The notes beneath the pieces were generated by a model. That model saw only the letters and a program-made list of their open reading frames with translations, was not told the origin of the DNA and did no database searches. Source: Mesostigma viride (Eukaryota; Streptophyta; Mesostigmatophyceae; Mesostigmatales; Mesostigmataceae). Taken from it: a stretch of DNA of 64,000 bases. Below are positions 46,263 to 56,076 of this stretch, one piece after another (positions within the stretch are counted from its first letter, which is position 1; each line of letters begins with the position of its first letter). Location of the stretch: the NCBI GenBank assembly GCA_009746045.1, contig RPFO01000104.1, positions 7,808,955 to 7,872,954 of the forward strand. Direction: 5' to 3'. Position numbers and translations under genes: made by a program.

Positions 46263-46915
46263 GGGGACTCGTCACCAAAACACCAAAAAATCAATAAAAA
46301 TTCAAAACTCGCATTAAACCTATGCAAACAGTGCCCAAAAGTGATTGGGGACACAAAGTAGCATTTATGACGATTTGTCGTGCACTTACTAGGGGTATGT
46401 CGCCTGGCATGTGGCTAAAAATAGCACAAGACGCTAAACCGTTCTTGCCGCCCAACGGTCAATAGGAGCATCTGTTTGACCTGCCCATACATTCCAAACG
46501 AGTTCCCCCTCTCCTCGACCGTTTGAGCTACTAACATGGGTCGGCGGGGCAGGTTTGTGAGAGTTATTAATTTTCCCGCCAAAATACGGTCTTTTTTCGC
46601 GGGAAAATTAATAACTCTCACAAACCTGACCCGCTGAACCATGTTAGTAACTCAAACGGTCGAGGAGAGGGGGAACTTGTTTGGAATGTATGGGCAGGTC
46701 AATCAGATGCTCCTATTGACCGTGGCGTGGCAAAAACGGTTTAGCGTCTTGTGCTATTTTTAGCCAAATGCCGGGGGTAATACCCCAAGTAAGTGCACGA
46801 CAAATCGTCATAAATGCTACTTTGGGTCCCCAAACCCATTTGGGCATTGTTCGCATAGGTTTAATGTGAGTTTTGAATTTTTATTGATTTTTTGGTGTTT
46901 TGGTGACGAGTCCCC
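46263..46915. mobile_element. Foldback (MITE-like) element with TTAA flanks, 653 bp
   Basis: The left half (GGGGACTCGTCACCAAAACA ... ATTTTCCCGCCAAAATACGG) is repeated inverted in the right half with small differences, meeting near 46588. TTAA flanks it at 46259-46262 and 46916-46919. The whole element would fold into one hairpin of about 320 bp. The arms differ by point changes and small indels, so it is not an assembly artefact of one arm. Confidence 0.85.
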
Positions 46916-46973
46916 TTAATTGAAATAAAGTGTTATAACGCAAAAAATTGCGTTATAAATGTGCTAACGCGAG

Positions 46974-48282
46974 TTAAAGGTGAGAAGCAGGGGAGGCGGG
47001 CCAGCCTTACTCCGCGAGCGGGGAAGGCGGGCAGCCGACATCGGCAGCTACGGCTCACCAGTGATGTGCATGGGGGCAAGAATGTCGCGCTTAAATGCCG
47101 TGAGAAGAGTCGTCGAGGTCTCATGTGCAGGCTGGTCGAAGTGCTTGACGATGACATTGTGGCCCTGCGCTGGGTGCGGTCGGCCTCCTCGCGGAGGTCG
47201 AGGGCTGCATGGTGGAGGTGGTGGAGGTGGCGTGGTGCTTGAGCAGGTCCGCCCAGGTCTGGGTGGGAGGGGCATCGCCATGCAGTTGGGCCAGCGGGGG
47301 CTGGCTTGGCGGCAATGTCCTTCACCGCCTGGGCGGTGAGGCCTGCGGTGTTCTGCATGCACTCCATGGCGATGGCCGTGTCCTTGAGGGGCTGGTCGAT
47401 GTCGAGGAGCTGGGCCTTGAGGTCGGCGGTGGAGGTGGCAGTGGCAGTGGACTCGGTGGAGGCGAGGAGGGTGGAGGTGGAGGTGACGGTCACTGGTGGA
47501 AATGTGAGGGAGCTTAGCAGCCAGCGTGCCTCCCATTGCCGCCACATCTGTGGCAAGGGGGGTCACGTGCTGCTCGAAAGCTTCCTTAACGGGAGGGTGC
47601 GGACGATGGCTTCAGTCGCGACGGTTGGAGGGGGAGCCCAGATCTCGGCGTAAGAGCGCCCGAGGAGGGAGCAGAGGGCGAAGCGCTGGAGCCGGGGGCG
47701 TTTCATGCGCGAAATGAGATCAAGATCATCGGTGGTGCCAGGAAAGCCGTTGGGCCAGCGGCCGCGGTTGTGGGATATGAGGTGCAAGCACAGGGCTACA
47801 AGCGAGGCGCGCGTGCCGGAAAACACGTCTTCCATGAAGGCTCCGGCGGGGTTCGAGTCCAGAAGCCAGATGCCTTGATGTCAAAGGCGATCTCGCCCCC
47901 AGTTCGGCTCGGCAGGGCGACTAGCTGCGCTTGGGCTCAGGCGATGCAGATGGCGAGGCAAGCCCGGGGGGGCGGCTGGGCAACCACCAGTGCGCGACGT
48001 ACTAGTGTCACCGCTGCCTTCCGGACCTGAGGGCGAAGCTGCAGCCGGAGCTGCAGGTCTACGTATTTTCATTGCTTACAGTAACGCAGCGGCCAGGCTG
48101 CGTTGCGTAGATGAGCGTTTGCTCGTCATATATTGCGTAACAGCTTCAGAAAATTATATCAGTGTGTGCGTCTTAGAAAGACGAAGCGATTGTGATATTC
48201 ACAGCCGAATTCGGTGCCCAAATGTGAAAGTTATGAGCTCCGCCGTCAGCCATGGCTACCTCGTCGTGGCTCGTCGACGGGA
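46974..48282 (-). mobile_element. LINE copy E, 5' part with ORF1
   Basis: Reading on the minus strand from the 5' UTR at about 48280 (GTAGCCATGGCTGACGGCGG): ORF1 pieces at 48072-47563 and 47566-46933 include TPLATDVAAMGGTLAAKLPH, KDIAAKPAP, LDLREEADR and FKRDILAPMHITGEP. Several frameshifts. It continues at 43828 beyond the TTAA transposon. Confidence 0.8.
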
Positions 48283-49600
48283 TTGATTAATTAATTAATT
48301 AGAAACATAACTCCGTTGGGAGTACATGTAGCACATATCCCTGAGAAGGGGCATATGGCTTTTAATACAATCTAGGCTACTTCCTGCAAGGCCGGTGGGA
48401 ATGTAAGCTACCCTTGCTCTAGGTGCACCAGGGCACCTGCACCCTCATGATCTTCACACTATGCCCAGCTAAGGGGGAGTATGTCATGTGGGGGAAGATC
48501 ATCATGGCTATACAAGAGCTAGGGCATGGCTTCTCGACAGAGAGCATCTCTCTGCATGGCATAGCATGGCTAAATTCTTAATGCGACATCCATGGGGGTC
48601 CCATTATAGGCAGGGCGTGGCTAAATGCTGAAGGCATCATCCATGGGGGCCATTATGGGCGCACATGCGCGTGGGCCACATGCTAGGCTAAGCCTGACTA
48701 ATCTACACTACTGGTATATATTCCCTATAGTCTGAGGTGGCAGGGGGGGCCTGCCAGGGCTTGTGGTCAACGTGGATGACCGCCCCCCTCCGGTATACCG
48801 GCTTCCCCCTTGCGCTCTGCCGGAGCTGAAGGTACTGTCGGCCATAGCTCGCGTCGCCGCTGTTGCTGGGCCAGGGTCAAGTCGTCGTCCAGCGTGAAGC
48901 GAGTCTCCGAGAGCTTCTTGCGGCATTTAAGCAACGCTTGTCCGCCATGTACTTAAAGGTGAGGAGCACGCGTGCTGGGCCAGCCTTCCCCCGCGCACGG
49001 GGGAGGCGGACAGCCGACATGTCCAGCTCACCAGTGAGTAGCATGGGGGCAAGAATGGCGCGCTTAAATGCCTCAAGACGGCTCGTGGAGGTCTCACCTG
49101 CCGGCTGGTCGAAGTGCTTGACGATGACATTGTGGCTGCGCCGGGCGATGTCGGCTTCCTCGCGAAGGTCGAGGCCTCGAGGGCTTGTTGCTTGAGACTG
49201 TTGTGCCGTGATGGTGGAGGTGGTGGAGGTGCTGTGCTGCTTAAGCAAGTCAGCCCAGGTGCATGGAGGGAGCATCGCGCCGGCCGGGCCAGCAGGCGCC
49301 GGCTGGGCGGCGATGTCCTTCACCGCCTGGGCGGTGAGGCCGGCGGTGTCATGCAAGCTCTTGAGCAAGGGCGGTGGCGGTGGCTTGAAGGCGTTGGTCG
49401 AGGTCGAGGAGCTGGGCTTTGACGTCGGCAGTGAAGGCGGAAATGGCAGTGGAGGTGGAGGCGGCGGCGGTGGAAAGGCGAGGAAGTTCAGCAGCCAGCG
49501 CGCCACCCATTGCTGCGACGTCGGCAGCAAGGGGGGTCACGTGCTGCTGGAAGGCTTCCGTGAGGATGGAACGGAGGGCGGGGGCGGAGATGGATGGAGC
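48283..49600 (-). mobile_element. LINE copy D, 3' part, ORF1-only type
   Basis: From the hAT insertion down to the 3' end, ORF1 continues (49530-48877: KDIAAQPAPAGPAG, GLDLREEADIARRSHNVIVK, FKRAILAPMLLTGELDMSAV, then ARVLLTFKYMADK) and leads into VDHKPW, the ORF1-only 3' UTR and a TAAT-type tail at 48283-48302. The tail lies directly against the 5' end of copy E, so the two are arranged head to tail. Confidence 0.8.
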
Positions 49601-50942
49601 CCGGGTTGGAAAATACGTGTGCGGGGTATAATACGTGGACTTAAAATACGCGTATTATACGTGGGGGGTATAAAATACGCGGCGGTAAAATGCGCGACAG
49701 TTTTTGTGGTCCAATTGTCAGTCACCCAATTAGCACGCTCCTTGATGATGGTCATGCAGTTATTACAACTGAAATTTGGTGTATATGTTTATTTATTAAC
49801 ATCTTCCATTTATGCCCTGCAATCCTATCTGATTATGATTTGATAAATGCAGGGGGGAGCATGCTGCAACGGGAATTGTAAGGAATCAATCAATTAATTA
49901 ATTGTAAGGAAAGCCATCCACTATATAATGGACAGAAACGAGGGTCCAGCTGTAACGGTTGTTCTTGGCCCTGAGATCCTCGACAGCCACCTGCACGCTC
50001 TCCTTCTTCTTCACGAGAAGCTCGCCACCCAACAACTTCCGAGAAGGAGGGGTGACGTGCCCTCCTCGCATTGAAGGCAATGCCGTTCTCGATAAAAAAT
50101 TCGGCAGCCAGCAGCTGGACACCTTTCTCGTCGACGGGAACCAGCCATTTGGTGATGCTCAGCTGGCCTTTGCTGGGAACCGACGACAAGTCAGCCGGCG
50201 CAGCCCCTCCCATCTCCGCCATTGCCCTGTTCAAATTGTGCTGCTTCTTGGCGTCTGACTGCTGCGACTTGTTGTTATACATCCTGAGAAACTTGCTCCG
50301 GATATTCGGTGGAATTTTGTCGCAGGGTAACATCCCTTCCCCTGCGATTCCGGCAAAGTGTGCACGGACTCGGAATACGCTGATTGCCCCCGCCCCGTAT
50401 GAGAACTTCTTGTTGCAAAATGAGCAGAACTTATTCGACACAAACTGCGTTTTGTTACTAACAGCATCTGTGACTGCTTCTTTCTTCTCGAGAACGAAAT
50501 CCCATTCAGGCCCTTTCTTCTTCATGGCTGCAAATCGAAAATGGCTGCATACTGTCGCACAGTCGCACTGGCCTCGTCGTCGCTATATTGCATTTATACA
50601 CCGTCAGTAGCACAGCTGGCATTTTCTGGCACACTGTTATTACATATGCGTTATGTACCTAGTCCTAGCTGTCTCCTACCGGCCAAACATTTTGCAAGGC
50701 TTGCGCTTTATGAAAAGAACTGTACGCATCTACTTCTAGTAGTAAAAATCTCAAATGTGCAGTGAGCGCGCCGCGCCCAGAACCTGGGCACCGCGCCAGT
50801 GCCCGCTGCCCGCTGGTACCCCCGAGAAATTCTAAGTCCAAACCGCGTGGTCAGACGTAAAATACGCGTAAAATACGTCGAGGCCCATAATATGCTTTAT
50901 CCCGCATTTTATCGCATTCGTACGGCGTACAGACCAACCCGG
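49601..50942 (-). mobile_element. hAT transposon with truncated transposase, 1342 bp
   Basis: The ends are CCGGGTTGG and CCAACCCGG, with an 8-bp duplication GATGGAGC at 49593-49600 and 50943-50950. Sub-terminal AAATACGCG/TAATACG motifs recur near both ends (49611-49690, 50858-50880), as in other hAT elements. The element sits inside LINE ORF1, and the LINE aligns across it once one GATGGAGC is removed. Confidence 0.85.
49890..50525 (-). CDS. N-terminal part of a hAT transposase (BED-type zinc finger)
   Basis: A 211-codon frame begins MKKKGPEWDFVLEKKEAVTD. Residues about 33-80 give CSFCNKKFSYGAGAISVFRV RAHFAG followed by EGMLPCDKIPPNIRSKF, the C-x2-C ... H pattern of the BED-like finger in plant-type hAT transposases. 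A segment LSITKWLV, then LAAEFFIENGIAFNARRARH PSFSEVV, is the usual lead-in to the catalytic region. The catalytic DDE core and the C-terminal hATC dimerisation domain are missing, so the protein cannot transpose the element; it could at most bind DNA. Confidence 0.75.
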   Translation of the reverse strand: MKKKGPEWDFVLEKKEAVTDAVSNKTQFVSNKFCSFCNKKFSYGAGAISVFRVRAHFAGIAGEGMLPCDKIPPNIRSKFLRMYNNKSQQSDAKKQHNLNRAMAEMGGAAPADLSSVPSKGQLSITKWLVPVDEKGVQLLAAEFFIENGIAFNARRARHPSFSEVVGWRASREEEGERAGGCRGSQGQEQPLQLDPRFCPLYSGWLSLQLIN

Positions 50943-50950
50943 GATGGAGC

Positions 50951-51463
50951 CCAGATCTCGCCGTCAGAGCGCTGGAGAAGGGAGTTGAGGATGGCGTGCT
51001 GGAGCTGGGGGCGGGGGCAGCCGAACAGCATGCTGTGGTTGGTCCAGCGGCTGCCGTTGCCGCAGACTGAGGAGGCGAACTTGGTCGTACTGTAGAGATG
51101 GAGGCACAGGTCGTATAGCGAGGCGTAGTCCCCGAAGAAGATGCAGTGCATAGCATCGTCCGGGGACATGTTGGTCCAGTCGTGATCATCGACCTGGAAA
51201 GGTTCGGGCCGAAAGCGCGGTTCAGAGGGGCGGGACCCTCCTGTTTTGTCGGCTGAGCGGGTGCGTTTCGGGTCAGGCGATGCCGATGGCGAGGCATTAA
51301 GCCCGGGAGGTTGCTGGGCGACCACCAGTGCACGACTAAGTGTCACCGCTGCCTGCCGGACCTGAGGGCGAAGCTGCAGCCTGAGCTGCAGAATTTTCAT
51401 GGCCGAGCGCATCCGCCAAACTGCGTTAAGTGAAGGGGCGTTTGCTCGTCATATATTGCAGTT
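50951..51463 (-). mobile_element. LINE copy D, 5' part
   Basis: The minus-strand frame from 51412 (MRSAMKILQL) contains DPKRTRSADKTGG and DWTNMSPDDAMHCIFFGDYA, nearly the same as copy C. It ends at 51463 within the 5' UTR (GCGTTTGCTCGTCATATATT), so this copy is 5'-truncated. Confidence 0.8.
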
Positions 51464-52207
51464 AGCATTTTGGGCAACCAATATGCTAAGTGGATGCAGT
51501 TTGGAAAGACCTTTCCAACGCCGTGCTGACCGCGCCTGAAACAGACAAGGGACAAGAAAGATATGAGGTCCCGAAGTCCTAGCCGTCCGTGGCCGACTAG
51601 GGTGCAGTCCTCTGGTATAGTGGACAGGACACGTGGCAGGCCGTGCCTGCACAGGCTTAGCCTGTCCATCACGTGACTGTGGTCCACGTAGACCAGGAGG
51701 AGCAGCAGCCTGTGACTGGTGGGGTACTGGAGCTGGCACAGGACTGCAAGGATACTAGACCTTGCAGGCTTGTGACAGGTCCTGTACTTCCTAGGTTGCA
51801 GGAGTCTAGGCAAATCCAGCTTGTCCTGGCTCTGCACTGATGCCAGTGGACGTTGGGGATTTGTCTGTGGGCCTGCACGTGCCTCGTCACGCCGATGGGA
51901 ACAAGGAACAACGAAAAGGATATAGCTTGGTCATGGGGGATGACCAGCTATCTTGGCAAGCACGAACCGTGGGTGCCCACATTGGACGTGGAAGTGACCA
52001 CCGTGGTCGTGACTTGGTGCACGGGTTAAAAGGTTGCTGCCTGCAAGTTTGGCTCATCCCGTTGTGTGTGAAAGACCAGGAGCTCACGCTCTGGGCTTTG
52101 ATCTTAACTCGTACTACTTTCCTGCTGCAAGTTTTCATGTCGATCGGCCGACGCTCGGGCAAACAGGCCTGAGTCGCAGTCTTCGAGCCGCCAATTAAGA
52201 TACGTCG
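51464..52207. other. No supported gene
   Basis: Frames at 51397-51837 (minus) and 51840-52172 (plus) are open but have no domain. This is the presumed 5' side of the ORF pair that follows. Confidence 0.4.
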
Positions 52208-53189
52208 GTGCCGCCAGCGCGCAAGAGGTCGTTCTATCCTTACACGCATCAATCGAACGCATCTACCTTTGTGCAGGCTGCGTACGTCGCGCGAGGCCTT
52301 GCTGAAGGCGGGTGGGTTGCGGTTTTCGGCAACGCAGCTGGGCCGTCAGCTAACGACCCAGTGGTAATGAGGATAAGGGCGACGACGTCGCCAGGCGAAA
52401 CGGGCAGAGTTGCCACGGAGCGTCTCGTCAGTATTCGGGACGAGATTGCATCTTTGATTTACAGTTTGGAGGTCGCGTACCAAGGAGGGCACGTGACGAT
52501 ACAAGCGCTGGACTTGGCGAGGGAGACGCTGAGTCAGTTAACCACCATCTGTTTGGGTGGTGCGAGACTGTATAATCGATCATTGGGTGGCCACAAGCTC
52601 ATTGGGGGAAGGCACGGACGCATCCCACATCATACGGGACGCGCAGACGCGCGAGGAGGACAACCCGTGGTCCTCAGCAGAGGTTGTCGCACAAACGTGC
52701 GAGCACCTGGTCAACATCCTGATCCAGGAATCGCGCGGACACGCCGACCATTGGGTCATCACCACCAGGCCGCCGGGCATTTGGTCGACATTGGAGGACA
52801 CGCCCCGAGTACAAAGGGCGCCAGGTGCGACAGGGCCGACCGTGACCGTCATCACAGGTCGTGAGGTTTCAGCCGAGGATTTCCACGATCAGTTCGTGGA
52901 CAGACCTGCGGGCATCATCGCCAGGTCGTCGCAACAAATCGACGAGGGCGACGGGACGCAGGAGGGATACTCCGCTCGGCGACGGGCAGAGTTGCATATT
53001 CCGGCGGAGCCGGATCACGATTTCGGTGAGATAGGTCGGGGGTCGCGCAACGACCGACGGGGTGGTGGGAGCCAGTGGGTAAGAAACCTGGAGTGGTATC
53101 GCCGGGGCAGCGCGCCCAGAGTACCGGTGGAGCTAGCTGTCCGGGCTGACGGGAGCCCGGTAAGCCGAGTGTTCAAATGGTCCTTATAA
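52208..53189 (+). CDS. Orphan protein in two overlapping frames
   Basis: Frame 1 starts at about 52208 (MPPARKRSFYPYTHQSNAST) and looks protein-like to about residue 117 (TLSQLTTICLGG). Frame 2 (52557-53189) then looks protein-like from VRDCIIDHWVATSSLGEGTD and AEVVAQTCEHLVNILIQESR to the stop (PVELAVRADGSPVSRVFKWS). The switch falls within about 52555-52600. The join would give a protein of roughly 325 residues. It could be a sequencing or natural frameshift, an unseen intron, or programmed frameshifting. I do not recognise the family. It might be a gag- or capsid-like protein of a mobile element, but there is no motif to show it. Confidence 0.4.
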
Positions 53190-53678
53190 CGCAGAGGAGG
53201 TCCGAGCAGTTCCCCGAGTGGGAACACCGGTGGCGCTAACTGCGCAAGAGCGTGCATGAGGCAGAAGCAGAGTCTGGCCGGAGAGCAGCCGACGGCCTCT
53301 TCAGGCAACGCCAGCGCTTGAGTTTGTTCTTCTTTTCCCTTCGCCTGTATTGTTGTGTCGCCACTCTGTATATAATGCCTCGTGGCAAACCGGCGGGCGA
53401 CGGCGACAAGGGCGAGGCGGAGGCGCTGGCAGGGGAGAGCCAGGAGCCTAGGAAGGACAAGGAGCACTTTGGTGGGGGAGGCTATCTCTACCAGCGACGG
53501 CGATGGGGGAAAGCGGCCGGGGGAGCAAGCGACGGCATGAGGACTCGGTGGAGGAGGCGAGGAAGGTGCGGGCGACATGGCCATCTGACGCGATGACGAT
53601 GGCAAACGGGCAACCATGCAGCCGTGGAGAAGAGTATTAAAGAGGGATGCCTCCGCTGACGGCAATGGTAAGAGGCTC
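53190..53678. other. No supported gene
   Basis: A TATATAAT word at about 53369 is followed within a few bases by ATGCCTCGTGG, too close to be a normal TATA-start arrangement. The frame from that ATG (MPRGKPAGDGDKGEAEALAG) is charged and short and is interrupted by the LTR at 53679. It may be the start of a gene broken by the retroelement. Confidence 0.35.
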
Positions 53679-54380
53679 TGTAACGACTAAAAATGTTGTG
53701 TTTGCAACAGCCTCAGTTTCAACATTGATGTGAAAAGATCTTTATACCTGGGTTGGAGTCGCGACAGATAACTTCACGTCCAGAGAAGCAATGAAGATGG
53801 ATCTTCAACAGTTAAGGGAATGAGTCCCCACCCTTGTTAGACACAACAGACAAGTTATATCCAAGTCGACTATCTGTTGAAGTTATAGTTGACTTTTAGC
53901 GAGGGTTGTTTGATTGATGAAACAAGGAAACCCTTGAATTACACCATAGCTTTAGCTTTCTTACACGCACACATGCACAGCCGCCACAAGCAGGATAAAA
54001 GTCATCGTGCACGCAGAGTCGGCTCAGCCCTACCCCGGAAGGACCAATCAAAAGTGAGAATCACTCAAGATAAGATCTTAGCTTCCGAATCCTCAACACA
54101 ACACAAAGCCAGCACATACGGAATCTCCATGACCTGGAACCAGATCCACCAGGTACAACGGTAATAAAGAGAATCTATGACTGACTGAACAAAACCATGC
54201 AAAGTACCCTACGTGGATCAGGCCACGACCAATGAGGGTAGAACAATAAAGTCTACAGATCTCAGCAGGCCCAATATCCATCAGACGTCGAAGCCTCCTA
54301 ACTTCTCAAATAATTGTCCTAAAGAACTCATAATAAGATCAACAGTAGGAAAACTTTGGATGTAACATTTGGTTGTTACA
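53679..54380 (-). repeat. 3' LTR of a related LTR element, minus strand
   Basis: This is a diverged copy (about 702 bp) of the 697-bp LTR at 13553 and 20326, in opposite orientation (TGTAACGACT ... TTGGTTGTTACA). It is followed on the right by the reverse complement of the polypurine tract (TATCTCCCCCTCAAG). Thus the element's body lies to the right and is read on the minus strand. The 5' LTR is not in the window. Confidence 0.85.
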
Positions 54381-54693
54381 TATCTCCCCCTCAAGACAGG
54401 AACTCCCAGTTCCTAGAAGCCAAGAAGAATAAAACAACAACCTCCACAAAAAAACAACACAACAATAAACAGGAAGTCCACCACCTCTTGGGACAAGCAA
54501 GTGGGTTTTTACATCCCCAAAGGGCCTCCTATCTCATTATCATCTGATCCTGGTCAACCCTGAATAAGACAAATTCACCCACAGATGAAATGCCATCAAG
54601 TGACCCAAACACACAGGCAACCATGCCTGGATAATACAACTGCAAGACTACCATGAACCCAGAACTGTCATTACTGGAAATCTGGACTGGACA

Positions 54694-56049
54694 TCAGAAC
54701 TGGCCTCCTCCATTCTGGATCCCCACCTCACTCCACAGCCCCATCTCCAACCATCCTGGAAACCCTTCACAAAGTGAACCAATCCCCCTTCTTCGTGTCC
54801 TTCCCCCTCGTTCCAAACACTGGGAAATGCTCCACCATGGACACCAGATCTGGCCAGTTCCTGCTGACCTGAATAGCCAGGCAGGTCTCAGCAGCCTTGC
54901 CCAACTCAGCTGAAAACCTACTGCACTGGGCAGGGTAGGACAGAGTAACCACAGCCTGTCGGAGGGGGTCGAAGACCCAGCCACTGGCAGTCTTATGGCG
55001 ACATAGCCAGCTGCTATAGGACCACCACAGCTGTAGGAAGGCCTTGATAGGCCCCCACCTGGCCCCAAGATGGGTACCAGCACCCTCAAGGGCGTGAGCC
55101 TGGCCCTCAGCTCGTTAGGGAACTTTGGTAACTGCAGCCCCACGAAGACCGTGCTGTCCTTGTGTGGGAAACATGACATCACAGAGCAGCTGGACGACGG
55201 AGTCATGTCAAACTCTCCCTGCTTGACAGCTTGCTCGAGTAGCTCAGTGTAGGTCTGGGAATAACCAACTGGCTTGAGCTCTGCAAAGGCGAGTCTCAGG
55301 TCACTGGGCAGAGCCGCCATCAAGTCCTGGCCCTCCACCGGCCTCATGTCAAACGAAGGCCACGGGTACACTGCAAAGACGGTGTGCATAATGTAAGCCA
55401 CCATGGGTGAACCAATCTCACAAAGACTGGGGGGCAGACAGTCCAGGGCCAACTCTACCATACCCTCAGGTACTAGTTCACCCTCCTCCACCACTGTCTG
55501 GTCGAGGGCCTTCATGGCTGTGTACAAGGATTTACACCACTCGCACTGTTCAGGGACACATTTACGGTGGTCCAAGTACTGCTCCACCTGTTTTGTTGGG
55601 ACAACGGACCTGGGCAAGTGTACCACCACCTTAGGGGGTGGAGGAGCCTCCGTAGAGGAGGGAACTGAGGCCACCATGGTGGGGATAGCCTCCTGAGCTA
55701 CCTGGGCCTCAGAGGCTGCAGGCACAGCAGAACCCACAAGTGGAAGGTGCCCAGCCCTCAAGTGTTCTGCCATCTGAGTAACCAAACCCTCCACATGAGC
55801 CAACCTTGATATAAGGGCCCCGTGACGCTGCTCGTGCCGCTGCTGATCATGTACCATACGCTGGAACAGGTTGAGAAAATGGGCTTCCACGAACCCAGCG
55901 TCTTCCTGGAGCGAAGTACCAGTGGCCCTGGGGCCAGCGTAGTCGTGCTGAAAGACATACGTAGCCCTCACGTCCTCTTGGAGTTGGGCAGGTGACCTGG
56001 GTGTCCCCTCAGGATGGGAGTCTGCCATGGCTGGCAACCACAGACACAC
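54694..56049 (-). CDS. Post-integrase ORF of the LTR element (frameshifted end)
   Basis: The likely start is the second Met (about 56028, MADSHPEGTPRSPAQLQ). Residues about 60-95 are probably a coiled coil (MVHDQQRHEQRHGALISRLA HVEGLVTQMAEHL). A Pro/Ala linker follows, then a helical block with VEQYLDHRKCVPEQCEWCKS, LCEIGSPMVAYIMHTVFAVY and SFDMRPVEGQDLMAALPSDL. The frame shifts after about GEFDMTPSSSC; the true end continues in another frame (54952-54767, ETCLAIQVSRNWPDLVSMVE). The same blocks occur in the same place in the element at 13553-21022. A coiled coil plus a helical domain would fit a Gag-like role, but gag normally precedes pol. I see no CCHC knuckle and no env-type membrane segment. 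Confidence 0.6.
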   Translation of the reverse strand: MCLWLPAMADSHPEGTPRSPAQLQEDVRATYVFQHDYAGPRATGTSLQEDAGFVEAHFLNLFQRMVHDQQRHEQRHGALISRLAHVEGLVTQMAEHLRAGHLPLVGSAVPAASEAQVAQEAIPTMVASVPSSTEAPPPPKVVVHLPRSVVPTKQVEQYLDHRKCVPEQCEWCKSLYTAMKALDQTVVEEGELVPEGMVELALDCLPPSLCEIGSPMVAYIMHTVFAVYPWPSFDMRPVEGQDLMAALPSDLRLAFAELKPVGYSQTYTELLEQAVKQGEFDMTPSSSCSVMSCFPHKDSTVFVGLQLPKFPNELRARLTPLRVLVPILGPGGGLSRPSYSCGGPIAAGYVAIRLPVAGSSTPSDRLWLLCPTLPSAVGFQLSWARLLRPAWLFRSAGTGQIWCPWWSISQCLERGGRTRRRGIGSLCEGFPGWLEMGLWSEVGIQNGGGQF

Positions 56050-56076
56050 AGCACCAAAAAGGGGCGTTAGCAGTGC

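Larger units (their letters stand above)
43829..46973. mobile_element. TTAA-flanked DNA transposon, 3145 bp, no transposase seen
   Basis: The ends are CTCGCGTTATTACATAACGC on the left and, inverted, CTCGCGTTAGCACATTTATAACGC on the right, each followed by the palindromic word AACGCAATTTTTTGCGTT. TTAA is present on both sides (43825-43828 and 46974-46977). Removing the element and one TTAA restores the LINE (GTACTTAAAGGTGAG, as in copy D). TTAA targeting is known for piggyBac and Kolobok. No transposase is recognised, so it is probably non-autonomous. It contains two nested elements. Confidence 0.85.

Noticed and set aside
53360-53600. TATATAAT followed by a small charged ORF as a promoter-gene pair
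   Set aside because: The TATA word is only a few bases before the ATG and the frame ends without a domain near the LTR insertion.
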